From Zhengella sp020637775 (GTDB lineage: Bacteria > Pseudomonadota > Alphaproteobacteria > Rhizobiales > Rhizobiaceae): a stretch of 64,000 bases of DNA. The notes beneath the pieces were generated by a model. It did no database searches, was not told the origin of the DNA, and saw nothing but the letters and a program-made list of their open reading frames with translations. Where the stretch lies: contig NZ_JAWKWO010000006.1 in assembly GCF_041397485.1 (NCBI RefSeq), forward strand, positions 1 to 64,000. The letters are read 5' to 3'. This document shows positions 52,814 to 60,936 of this stretch, piece by piece. Position 1 is the stretch's first letter, and every line of letters begins with the position of its first letter. The position numbers and the translations under genes are program-made.

Positions 52814-52860
52814 AAAAACCCTCCGGCCGGGCCAGGATGGCGCGACCGGAGGGTCTTTTG
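52814..52860. terminator. Bidirectional-looking terminator
   Basis: Perfect 9-bp arms ACCCTCCGG (52818-52826) and CCGGAGGGT (52846-52854). Plus strand continues CTTTTG; minus strand continues with five T residues. No gene ends here, which is why a short plus-strand RNA is suspected. Confidence 0.6.
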
Positions 52861-53078
52861 CTTCTGCCGCCGAATTGGCAGGGTGGGGGGCGGCAGGGCA
52901 AACACGTCAATAGCGAAATTGTCATGTTGATTTTGTCCGATAGTGCCCGAGTGGCGCCGGGTTGGCCATTGCCTGCTTCCGGGTGCGAGAAATCACCATT
53001 GACACATGCCGGATGCATCATTTTCCCAAAAGCCATACCCGGTCTTGTCCATGAGCCTCGCGCCATGGAGGAACGGAA

Positions 53079-53107
53079 GAACCGCCGCGACCCTTTTGCG
53101 GCGGTTC
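53079..53107 (-). terminator. Terminator of the outer-membrane protein gene
   Basis: Perfect 10-bp arms GAACCGCCGC and GCGGCGGTTC around a 9-base loop, 31 bases past the stop codon. On the minus strand TTCC follows, so the T-run is weak. Confidence 0.5.
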
Positions 53108-53137
53108 ACACGCTCGACGCCATCGCGGCGATGGCGG

Positions 53138-53923
53138 TCAGAAGGCGACGTTGAGGCCCAGCCGGCCGAGGATCATGTCGTTGCGGAACCGGTAGCTGAT
53201 GCTCTCACCGGGGAATGCGGCCGGGTCCGCTCCGTTCACGACCGTGTCTTCCAGGTCCACATAAAAGGCTTCCAGTTTCATGCTCACGGTCTCTGTCAGC
53301 CGTGTCTCCACGCCGCCGCCAACCGCGTAGCCGTAGCGGTACCCGCTGGCGCTCCAGTCCGGCGAGGCATAGGCCAAGCCCGGCAAGGCGATGGAGAAGC
53401 GGTTCGTGACCTTGCCGGCAGCAAAGCCGCCGGTGGCGTAGATCAGGCTGCGGTCAAGCGCGACGCCGGCCCGCACCCGCGCCGTGGCCAGCAGGCCGAA
53501 ATCCGTATGGTAGGCGGAATTCGTGACCAGACCGGTGAATGGCGGAAACGGATTGGGGTCGATGCGCGACATGGTATGGCGAATCCGGAAATCCGCGAAT
53601 GAGACATCGGCCTCCACGCCACCGACGAACCCGCCCGACTGGTAGTTGAAACCGGCGGTGATGCCGCCCGTCAGACCTTCGTCGGGATGGTCGATCGAAC
53701 GCGCGAAAAGCCCGTTTGACACATCGAGCGGGATCAGCACGCCACCATGGGCGCCCAGGTCGGCCCGTCCCGTGCTCGTGGCCAGCCCGGCAATCGCGCC
53801 GGCATAGAAGCCGTGCCAGGAAGCACCCGCCGGCGGTTCGTCCAGACTGCCGCGAAGGCCGGTTTCGCCTGCCAAGGCCGGAGATGCAACAAGCAACGCG
53901 GCAGTCAGAAGATAGCGTATCAT
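53138..53923 (-). CDS. Outer-membrane beta-barrel protein (Omp25/Omp31-like)
   Basis: 261 aa. ATG at 53923, preceded by GGGGAAG, starts a signal peptide (MIRYLLTAALLVASPALAGE). The mature part opens with SWHGFYAGAIAGLATSTG, shows alternating strands (GGFVGGVEADVSFADFRI; TARVRAGVALDRSLIYATGG; YAVGGGVETRLTETVSMKLE) and ends in NDMILGRLGLNVAF with a terminal Phe. These are the features of the eight-stranded rhizobial/Brucella Omp25 family. Structural or surface role. Confidence 0.87.
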   Translation of the reverse strand: MIRYLLTAALLVASPALAGETGLRGSLDEPPAGASWHGFYAGAIAGLATSTGRADLGAHGGVLIPLDVSNGLFARSIDHPDEGLTGGITAGFNYQSGGFVGGVEADVSFADFRIRHTMSRIDPNPFPPFTGLVTNSAYHTDFGLLATARVRAGVALDRSLIYATGGFAAGKVTNRFSIALPGLAYASPDWSASGYRYGYAVGGGVETRLTETVSMKLEAFYVDLEDTVVNGADPAAFPGESISYRFRNDMILGRLGLNVAF

Positions 53924-54242
53924 GGTCTTCCCCAACGTCACCACGAGCAGCACGCTTCGCCGCGTCGCCCGTTTGTCATTGCAGGAAGAATCTTTCGTCT
54001 ATAACTAATTTTCAGTTAACTTATACTAGAGCCATGCCATTTTCCTTAATTTCCCGTGCCGCAACGTGCGATTTGCCCGTCGCCGGGGGCGCGCTGAGGC
54101 GAGCCGGCACCGTTGCTCCGCCACTGTTTAACCCAATTAAAATCAGTCTTGTCTAAAGTACATGCGAAGTCATGCGAACAGGTCCGGCCCGGCCACAAGG
54201 TTCTGGGTACCGCGGCCATGGCATTCGAGAGGCGGACGGGAC
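53924..54242. other. 319-base non-coding region upstream of the first sensor kinase
   Basis: Contains A/T-rich promoter-like sequence with the palindrome AGTTAACT (54014-54021) running into TATACT (54022-54027), and a tandem pair CATGCGAAGT/CATGCGAACA (54161-54180, 10-base period). No open frame looks coding. Confidence 0.4.
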
Positions 54243-55694
54243 ATGTTCGAGAAGATCGCGAAAAGCTACATGGCGCTGGTGGAGTATTTCATTCCGCCGG
54301 AACTGCGGATGGACCGCGAGGCCTGCAACCAGGCACGCATGTTCCTCATCAGCCACACCATGGGTCCGATCCTTGGCAACACGGTGCCCCTGGCGCTTTT
54401 CCTCGTCGATCCGACGCCTGGCATGGACACGTTCTGGCTGGCGGTTTCGATCACCGGTTTCTGGGTCTTTCCCTTCCTGCTCAAGCGGGGCTTCAACTAC
54501 GACTGGCTGGTCGTCATCTCCGTGCTGAACCTGAATTTCTGCATCTTCTGGAGCTGCTACTACAATGGCGGGGTCGCTTCGCCCACGTTGCCCTGGGTGC
54601 TGATCATTCCGCTTCTTTCGTTCTTCTACATCGGCGGCGAGCAGCGCCTGCAATCGGCACTGCTGGCCATCTTCGCGCTCTGCTTCTCGGTGTTCCTTGC
54701 CATCTACACGCTGACGGCGCCGCCTGCCAACGACGTCCCGGCCTATGCCATGACAAGCCTCGGCATTGTCTCCACGCTCGCCTGCTTCGCCTATGTCGCC
54801 ACAATGGCCATTTACTATTCGCGTATCTTCGACGCCGGCGTGGAACTGGAAAACGAGGTGCGCCGCCGCCGGCAGGCATCCGACGAATTGCGCCAGGCCG
54901 TCGCCAATGCCGATCGCGTCGGCCGCATGAAGGCCGAATTCCTGGCGCGCATGAGCCATGAACTGCGCACGCCCCTCAATGCCGTCATCGGCTACAGCCA
55001 GCTTCTCAAGGAAGAGGCGATCGACATGGGCGACATGCAGATGACCCGCGACGTGGACAAGATCCACGATGCCGGACAATATCTCCTGCGTCTCATCAAC
55101 ATGATCCTCGACCTCTCGAAGATCGAGGCCGGACGCATGCAGTTCCGCCAGGAGACATGGCGCCTGGCCGATCTCGTTTCCATGGCCGTCGAGGGCGCCC
55201 GCCCGGTGATCACAGGGAACGGAAACGCGGTCGAATTCTACCTCGAACCCGGCGTTGACGACGTGGAGACAGACCGCGAACGGATGATCCAGATTTTTGA
55301 CGCGATCCTGCGCAACGCCGGCGAGAACACCAGGAACGGCGTTGTGTCCGTGACCTGCAGGCTTCGCGAGACCGCTGCCGGCAAGGCCTATGCCGTGGAA
55401 ATCCGCGATACCGGCAGGGGCATTGCCCGCGAACGGCTCAAGACCCTGTTCCAGACCCTGATCGATACCCGCGATGCGTCCCAGAGCAAGTATGGCGGCA
55501 CCGGGCTGAACCTGACCATCACCTATCGCCTTGCCGAAGCCATGGGCTGCACGCTGGCCGTGGAAAGCGAGGAAGGCAAGGGAAGCGCCTTTACCGTCAC
55601 CATTCCCGCGCTTTGGCACATGCCGGACGAAGCGCCCGTGACCGGGGAAGCCCCCGGCACCGGATCGTCCGCACCCGTGCCTGCCGCCGCATGA
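54243..55694 (+). CDS. Multi-pass sensor histidine kinase (first of a paralogous pair)
   Basis: 483 aa. Residues about 35-195 carry six hydrophobic segments, including a block YYNGGVASPTLPWVLIIPLLSF (106-127) shared with the second kinase. A short coiled linker (200-225) precedes the HisKA domain, with His239 in MSHELRTPLNAVIGYS. The ATPase domain has the N-box (ILRNAGENT), G1 (RDTGRGIA) and G2 (GGTGLNL). The six-helix sensor without a periplasmic domain recalls CqsS/LqsS alpha-hydroxyketone receptors, and the gene is next to an oxoamine synthase. No receiver domain. Start ATG at 54243. Confidence 0.85.
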   Translation: MFEKIAKSYMALVEYFIPPELRMDREACNQARMFLISHTMGPILGNTVPLALFLVDPTPGMDTFWLAVSITGFWVFPFLLKRGFNYDWLVVISVLNLNFCIFWSCYYNGGVASPTLPWVLIIPLLSFFYIGGEQRLQSALLAIFALCFSVFLAIYTLTAPPANDVPAYAMTSLGIVSTLACFAYVATMAIYYSRIFDAGVELENEVRRRRQASDELRQAVANADRVGRMKAEFLARMSHELRTPLNAVIGYSQLLKEEAIDMGDMQMTRDVDKIHDAGQYLLRLINMILDLSKIEAGRMQFRQETWRLADLVSMAVEGARPVITGNGNAVEFYLEPGVDDVETDRERMIQIFDAILRNAGENTRNGVVSVTCRLRETAAGKAYAVEIRDTGRGIARERLKTLFQTLIDTRDASQSKYGGTGLNLTITYRLAEAMGCTLAVESEEGKGSAFTVTIPALWHMPDEAPVTGEAPGTGSSAPVPAAA

Positions 55695-55989
55695 GGCAGA
55701 TGCCGCCAGCGCCACGCTGGCGGCCTCGGTCCTGCTGACGAATGGCTGCTCCCGCAGCCATCGGTCTCGCCTGAAAGGCGCAAGGAAACAACCGGCTTGC
55801 CATCGCAATCCGGCATTTTCTGCTCATGGCCGAAAATACAGATCGATTGTTTTTCTTGTTTGAGCAGTATTCATATTAAATTCACCAACACCGGAATATT
55901 TCATTTTAGTAATGTCGAAATTTACTATGTATTCCATGGTTGCAGTGTTTCATCGTCGCCATCAACGACAAGACAGGGATGGCGAGAAA

Positions 55990-57371
55990 ATGACCAACCA
56001 CAAGATGATCGACGGCGTACCGGAAATGGCCCTCCAGGGCAGCATGCGTGATTTCAGGGTCATGGAAGGCGCGGACCTTCTGGGCCGTTGCGAGAATTTC
56101 TTCAACTGGCAGGATACTGTCAACGGCGGAGTAAAATTCGGCCATTGTGGCGGAGCAAAAGTCGGCCAGTTTGGGGCGAGCCCTTCGGCCGCGCCACGGA
56201 AACCGGCCCTGCCTCCACTTGCGCCGTGCGCGACGATGCCGGGCATCTGTCCCGGGGCGTCAACTTCGCCTCGCAGGACTATCTCGGCCTTTCCGCGCAT
56301 CCGGCCGTGCACCAGGCAGCCCACGATGCCATCGGGGTCTACGGGGTGCATTCCGCCGGATCGTCCGCGCTGGTGGGCAACATTTCCAGTTCCGTGCGTC
56401 TGGAGCAGGAAATCGCCGACTTCCTGAACATGGATCATGCACTGCTTTTTGCCACCGGCTGGTCGGCCGGCTTCGGCGTCATCAAGGGGCTGGTCCGTTC
56501 CCATGACCACATCGTCATGGATGCGCTGGCCCATGCCTGCCTCCAGACGGGCGCCCAGGCCGCCACGCGCAATGTTTCGCTGTTCCGCCACAATGACGTC
56601 GAGCATTGCCGCGACCGACTGGCCGCGATCCGCCAGCGCGACCGCGACGGCGCGATCATGGTGGTGACGGAGAGCCTCTTCTCCATGGACAGCGACACCC
56701 CCGACATCGCCGCGCTTCAGGCCCTTGCCCATGAATACAACGCGGTGCTGATGGTCGATGTGGCCCATGATCTCGGCTGCCTCGGCCGTGACGGAACCGG
56801 CCATATCGGCATGCAGGACATGCTGGGCAAGGTCGATCTGGTCATGGGCAGCTTCTCCAAGACCTTTGCCTCCAATGGCGGCTTCGTGGCCACCAACAAG
56901 CGCGCCGTGAAGGAATATCTGCGCTTCTACAGCCCGAGCTGCACCTTCACCAACGCGCTGTCGCCGGTGCAGGTTGCCATTGTCGGCAAGGCGCTGGAAA
57001 TCGTGCGCTCGGCCGAGGGCGCCCAGCTGCGCCGCGACCTGATGGGCAACATCCTGTCTCTGCGCATGCAGCTCAAGGACCGCGGCATGGACTTCTACGG
57101 CGACCCCTCCGCCATCGTGGCGGTGAAGACCGGTGACGAGGCATTGGCACGCATGACGGCGCGCGCACTGCCCGATGTCGGCCTGATCGCCAATCTCGTC
57201 GAGTTTCCGGCGGTCGGCAAGGGTCTCGCCCGCTTCCGCATGCAGGTCATGGCGACGCATACGGAGGACGAGGTGACCGCCGCTGCCGACAAGATGGGTG
57301 CTGCCATGCGCATCGCCCGAGCCCGGCTCGATGCCGGTTACGATGAAACGCCGCTGCGGGTGGCAGGCTGA
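55990..57371 (+). pseudogene. Alpha-oxoamine synthase (CqsA/LqsA-like), frame broken near the N-terminus
   Basis: PLP-dependent acyl-CoA:amino-acid condensing enzyme family. The ATG at 55990 opens MTNHKMIDGVPEMALQGSMR, then LLGRCENFFNWQDTVN, the expected N-terminus. After 56125 this frame turns to non-homologous sequence, and the rest (GRATETGPASTCAVRDDAGH, FASQDYLGLSAHPA, VHSAGSSALVGN, VDVAHDLGCLG, and PLP lysine in GSFSKTFASNGG) continues in the next frame to 57371. The switch falls within two tandem 24-bp repeats (56125-56172). A TTG at 56088 could restart the second frame but replaces the N-terminus with unrelated residues and has a poor ribosome-binding site. Relatives make alpha-hydroxyketone or amino-ketone signals or sphingoid bases. 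A/T-rich promoter-like DNA (55840-55930) precedes it. Inactive if the frame break is real. Confidence 0.75.
56125..56172 (+). repeat. Two tandem 24-bp repeats at the frame break (possible IS scar)
   Basis: Units 56125-56148 and 56149-56172 share GGCGGAG-n-AAAA-n-TCGGCCA and differ at five positions. Tandem 20-odd-base repeats with an AAAA-TCGGCCA core resemble the multiple terminal repeats of IS21-family elements. No transposase remains, so this would be a residue of an insertion and deletion. Confidence 0.5.
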
Positions 57372-57439
57372 CAGGAAAGCAAGGGGCGCGGGCATTGCCG
57401 GCGCCCTTTCTTCACTCTCCAGGGGATCGGAGCGGGACA

Positions 57440-58855
57440 ATGATGATGGACAACAGGCTGGTGAACTGGTTCGTGCCGCGGAATATCCGCGGGCGAACCA
57501 ATATCGAGATGGCGCGCATTTTCGTGTTCACTCACCTTTTCGGCCCGGTGATCGCCCAGCCCATGGCCATCTATCTCTACCTTGTATCGCCGGAGGTGAA
57601 CTACCAGCTCGAAGTCATGGTCGCCGGCATCTACAGCTTCCTGCTTCTCCCCTTCGTGCTGAAATATACCGGCAGCATGACGGTTTCCTCTCTTCTTTCC
57701 TTCGTTGGCCTGGCTGCCGTTTCCCTCTTCGGAACCTACCATTACGGCGGCTTCAGTTCGCCCTTCCTGCCATGGTTGATCGTCAGCCTGCTTCTGGGCT
57801 TCTTCTACCTGTCGAAGAACACGAAACTCGTCATCAGCCTGTTCACGGCGATCGTCGGCGTGTTCATCTTCTTCCTCATCCGAAACGGCCTGCCGAACAC
57901 CGTTCCGGTCGAGGACCTGCAAATCCTGAGCTGGCTGTCGATCGTGGCAGCCACCGTCTACATGTCATGGATGGCGCTCTACTATGCGCGCATCATCGCC
58001 TTGCGCAGCGAATTGCAGCACGAGGCCGAGCGCTTCCGCTCCACCATGGAAGAACTGGAAAAGGCGCGCGCGGTTTCCGAGGAAGTCAGCCATCATCGCT
58101 CGCTCTTCTTCTCCAAGATGAGCCACGAACTGCGCACGCCTCTCAATGTCATCATCGGCTATTCGGAAATCCTTCTCGACGACGTCAACGATGCGACCGG
58201 CGGGGATGACCAGACGATCAGGGATCTCGACCGCATCAACAAGGCGGGCAAGCATCTGCTGTCGCTCGTCTCGGAGGTGCTCGATTCCGACAAGATCGTC
58301 AACGACGTCAACGCGGTCGAGGTCTCCGACTTCACCCTGGGCGACCTGATCGACGAAGTCGTCGCCAGCGCGCTGCCGCTGGTGGTCAAGAACGGCAACC
58401 GCTTCGACATCGACTGCCCCCACCGCGAGGCGCATCTTCGCACCGACCGCACCAAGCTGCGGCAGATGCTCATCAACCTGCTATCCAATGCCGGCAAGTT
58501 CACGCGCAACGGCAATGTCACGATGAAGCTGAGCATCGAGCGAAGCCCCGCCGACATACGCTTCCACGCCACCGTCAGCGACACGGGCATAGGCATCGCA
58601 CCGGATGTGCTCCCCAAACTGTTCCAGAGCTACATCCAGGCCGACGCCTCCATCTCGAAACGCTTTGGCGGCACCGGGATCGGCCTGGCGATCACACGCA
58701 AGTTCGCCATCCTGCTGGGCGGCGAGATCTCCGTGGCCAGCCGGCCGAACGAGGGCACGCAATTCACGATCGACATACCTGCGCATATCGAGGCGATGCA
58801 GCAAATCCCTGCGCCGCAGGCAGGTATATCGGCTTCCGGGGCGCAAGCAGCCTGA
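57440..58855 (+). CDS. Multi-pass sensor histidine kinase (second of a paralogous pair)
   Basis: 471 aa. Hydrophobic sensor at about 25-185 sharing with the first kinase the GPVIAQP/GPILGNT start of helix 1 and the block YHYGGFSSPFLPW. A coiled linker (188-220) leads to HisKA (His229, KMSHELRTPLNVIIGYS) and an intact ATPase domain (N-box LINLLSNAGKFT, G1 SDTGIGIA, G2 GGTGIGLAI). No receiver domain. The REC-GGDEF-EAL regulator starts 72 bases downstream and is the likely partner. ATG at 57440, first of three consecutive Met codons. Confidence 0.87.
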   Translation: MMMDNRLVNWFVPRNIRGRTNIEMARIFVFTHLFGPVIAQPMAIYLYLVSPEVNYQLEVMVAGIYSFLLLPFVLKYTGSMTVSSLLSFVGLAAVSLFGTYHYGGFSSPFLPWLIVSLLLGFFYLSKNTKLVISLFTAIVGVFIFFLIRNGLPNTVPVEDLQILSWLSIVAATVYMSWMALYYARIIALRSELQHEAERFRSTMEELEKARAVSEEVSHHRSLFFSKMSHELRTPLNVIIGYSEILLDDVNDATGGDDQTIRDLDRINKAGKHLLSLVSEVLDSDKIVNDVNAVEVSDFTLGDLIDEVVASALPLVVKNGNRFDIDCPHREAHLRTDRTKLRQMLINLLSNAGKFTRNGNVTMKLSIERSPADIRFHATVSDTGIGIAPDVLPKLFQSYIQADASISKRFGGTGIGLAITRKFAILLGGEISVASRPNEGTQFTIDIPAHIEAMQQIPAPQAGISASGAQAA

Positions 58856-58927
58856 ATATTCAATAACGCTAAATCAACAAATACTGACCAATATAGCGCA
58901 ACGGACAGGTCAAAGGGCGGACGGACA

Positions 58928-60793
58928 ATGAACACGGCTACTGCACACATGATCCGCACAAACGAAACGGAAGCGCCGGCAGGCCAGGCGGACAGGGCGC
59001 CGCGCATTCTGGTCGTTGACGATGTGGCGGACAATCGCGACATCCTGACACGGCGGCTGGTGCGCCGCGGCTTTGAAGTTGTCGAGGCCGCTGGCGGGCA
59101 CGAGGCATTGCGCCAGATCGAGACCGCCGGTTTCGACGTCGTGCTGCTCGACATCATGATGCCGGACCTGAGCGGAAACGAGGTTCTGCGCCACATTCGC
59201 GAACGCTTCGCCAGCACCGAACTGCCGGTCATCATGGTCACCGCCAAGAGCCAGAGCGAGGACGTGGTCGAGAGCCTCAATCTGGGCGCCAACGACTATG
59301 TCACCAAGCCGGTGGATTTCGCGGTGGCCATTGCGCGCATCAACAGCCAGCTCGAAACCAAGAAGGCGAATGAGAACACGCTGCATTCCAAGCGGTCGCT
59401 GGAAGCGCGCACCGAGGAGTTCAACCGCACCCTGAGCGACCGTGAACTGGCGCTCAGGACCGAGACCAGCCGCCGGCAGGTATCGGAAGAGAAACTGCAC
59501 TTCCTCGCCTATCACGACTCGCTGACCGAATTGCTCAACCGTCAGGGTTTTCGCGACGCTCTCCATCACGCCATAGACGAAATGCCCGTCCATGACCTGG
59601 AGCCGGCGCTTCTCTTCATCGATCTCGACGGCTTCAAGACCGTCAACGACCTGTTCGGTCATGCCATGGGCGACAGGCTTCTGTGCGCTGTCGGGGAGCG
59701 GATTCGAGCACTGGTACCGCCACACTTCCACATTGCCCGCCTCGGCGGCGATGAATTCGCCGTCATCACCCGCTTTTCGGCACAACCCGAAGCCTCGATG
59801 GAAATGGCGGAAATGCTGGTGCGCGAACTGGGCAAGCCGTTCGTGGTGGAGGGGACGCAGCTCAATATCGGCGCCAGTTGCGGCGTCGCGCGGGCATCCC
59901 ATTTCTCATCCGATCTTGACGGACTGATCAAGGGCGCGGATCTCGCCATGTACCACGCCAAGAGCAATGGCCGCGGTGGCGCCGTCCTGTTCGAGGCCCG
60001 CATGCTGCAGGAACAGGAAGAGAAAAGGCAGCTCGAAAGCGACCTGCGCCTGGCGGTGCAGCACTCCCGTTTCGAACTTTTCTATCAGCCGCTCATCGAC
60101 ATCGGCAGCCGCCGGATCACCGGTTTCGAGGCGCTCATCCGCTGGCCGCATCCCACGCGGGGCCTCATGTCGCCGGAAATCTTCATCCCGCTGGCAGAGG
60201 AAACCGGGTTGATCAACCAGTTGGGCGCCTGGGTGCTGCGTGAAGCCTGCAACGAGGCGAAGACCTGGCCCGAGCACATCAAGGTGGCTGTCAACCTGTC
60301 GCCATTGCAGTTTGAAAGCCCCTCGCTCCTGCCCACGCTGATCAATGCGCTGGCAGCCTCCGGCCTTGAGGCAAAACGCCTTGAACTGGAGATCACCGAG
60401 TCCGCGCTGCTGGGCAACGAGGGCAAGAATGTCCAGACCCTGCAGGCCATTCGCGAACTTGGCGTGCGCGTTTCCATGGACGACTTCGGAACGGGCTACT
60501 CCTCGCTCGCCTATCTGAAGAACTTCCAGTTCGACAAGATCAAGATCGACCGCCGCTTCGTGCAGAGGCTTGAATCGAATGTCTCCGACGCCGCCATCGT
60601 CGAGGCCATCATCAACCTCAGCCGCAATATCGGCGTCGGCACCACGGCCGAGGGCATTGAGACGGAAAGCCAGTTGAAAGCCGTTATCGGACAGGGCTGC
60701 ATGGAGGGCCAGGGCTACCTGTTCAGCCGGCCGCTGACGGCCAGGGATGCCCGTGACTTCATCACCCGCTTCCTTGCCGCCAGACAAGCATAG
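58928..60793 (+). CDS. Response regulator with GGDEF and EAL output domains
   Basis: 621 aa. REC domain at 25-140 with Asp31/Asp32, phospho-acceptor Asp75 (VVLLDIMMPD), Thr105 and Lys127. A coiled linker (145-185) follows. The GGDEF domain spans 190-355 with an intact GGDEF at 273-277; the RxxD inhibitory site before it is absent. The EAL domain (365-615) has EAL 401-403, NLSP, ITES, DDFGTGYSS and AEGIE intact. Both c-di-GMP synthesis and breakdown are therefore possible, switched by phosphorylation. Position directly after the second kinase suggests that kinase is its input. Confidence 0.9.
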   Translation: MNTATAHMIRTNETEAPAGQADRAPRILVVDDVADNRDILTRRLVRRGFEVVEAAGGHEALRQIETAGFDVVLLDIMMPDLSGNEVLRHIRERFASTELPVIMVTAKSQSEDVVESLNLGANDYVTKPVDFAVAIARINSQLETKKANENTLHSKRSLEARTEEFNRTLSDRELALRTETSRRQVSEEKLHFLAYHDSLTELLNRQGFRDALHHAIDEMPVHDLEPALLFIDLDGFKTVNDLFGHAMGDRLLCAVGERIRALVPPHFHIARLGGDEFAVITRFSAQPEASMEMAEMLVRELGKPFVVEGTQLNIGASCGVARASHFSSDLDGLIKGADLAMYHAKSNGRGGAVLFEARMLQEQEEKRQLESDLRLAVQHSRFELFYQPLIDIGSRRITGFEALIRWPHPTRGLMSPEIFIPLAEETGLINQLGAWVLREACNEAKTWPEHIKVAVNLSPLQFESPSLLPTLINALAASGLEAKRLELEITESALLGNEGKNVQTLQAIRELGVRVSMDDFGTGYSSLAYLKNFQFDKIKIDRRFVQRLESNVSDAAIVEAIINLSRNIGVGTTAEGIETESQLKAVIGQGCMEGQGYLFSRPLTARDARDFITRFLAARQA

Positions 60794-60936
60794 TCGCCTT
60801 TGAGCGCCGTTACAGTCATTCTCTTTGCCGGCGAATGAAACAGGCTAGGTAATTTAGTGGAGTTTAAATTTAAATCTTTGTCAGGCTTTCGGCTTCTACG
60901 CTCACAACTGTCGCAACCAGTCTCCAGGGCGCAGAA

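Larger units (their letters stand above)
52675..53137. other. 463-base intergenic region between luxR and the outer-membrane protein gene
   Basis: No protein gene seen. It contains the luxR leader, a plus-strand TATAAT (52761-52766), a small GTTGC-CAAAAC-GCAAC hairpin (from about 52799) and the strong hairpin at 52818-52854. Then about 220 bases follow with nothing recognised before the terminator of the outer-membrane protein gene. A plus-strand RNA of roughly 90 bases from the TATAAT to the hairpin is possible but unproven. Confidence 0.35.

Noticed and set aside
51434..54242. A luxI-type autoinducer synthase near the LuxR regulator
   Set aside because: No frame in the region shows an acyl-homoserine-lactone synthase; the neighbours are a PAS protein and an outer-membrane protein.
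56088..57371. Treating the downstream frame of the oxoamine synthase as an intact gene starting at TTG 56088
   Set aside because: The first 35 residues would be unrelated to the family, the ribosome-binding site is weak, and the genuine N-terminus is readable upstream in another frame.
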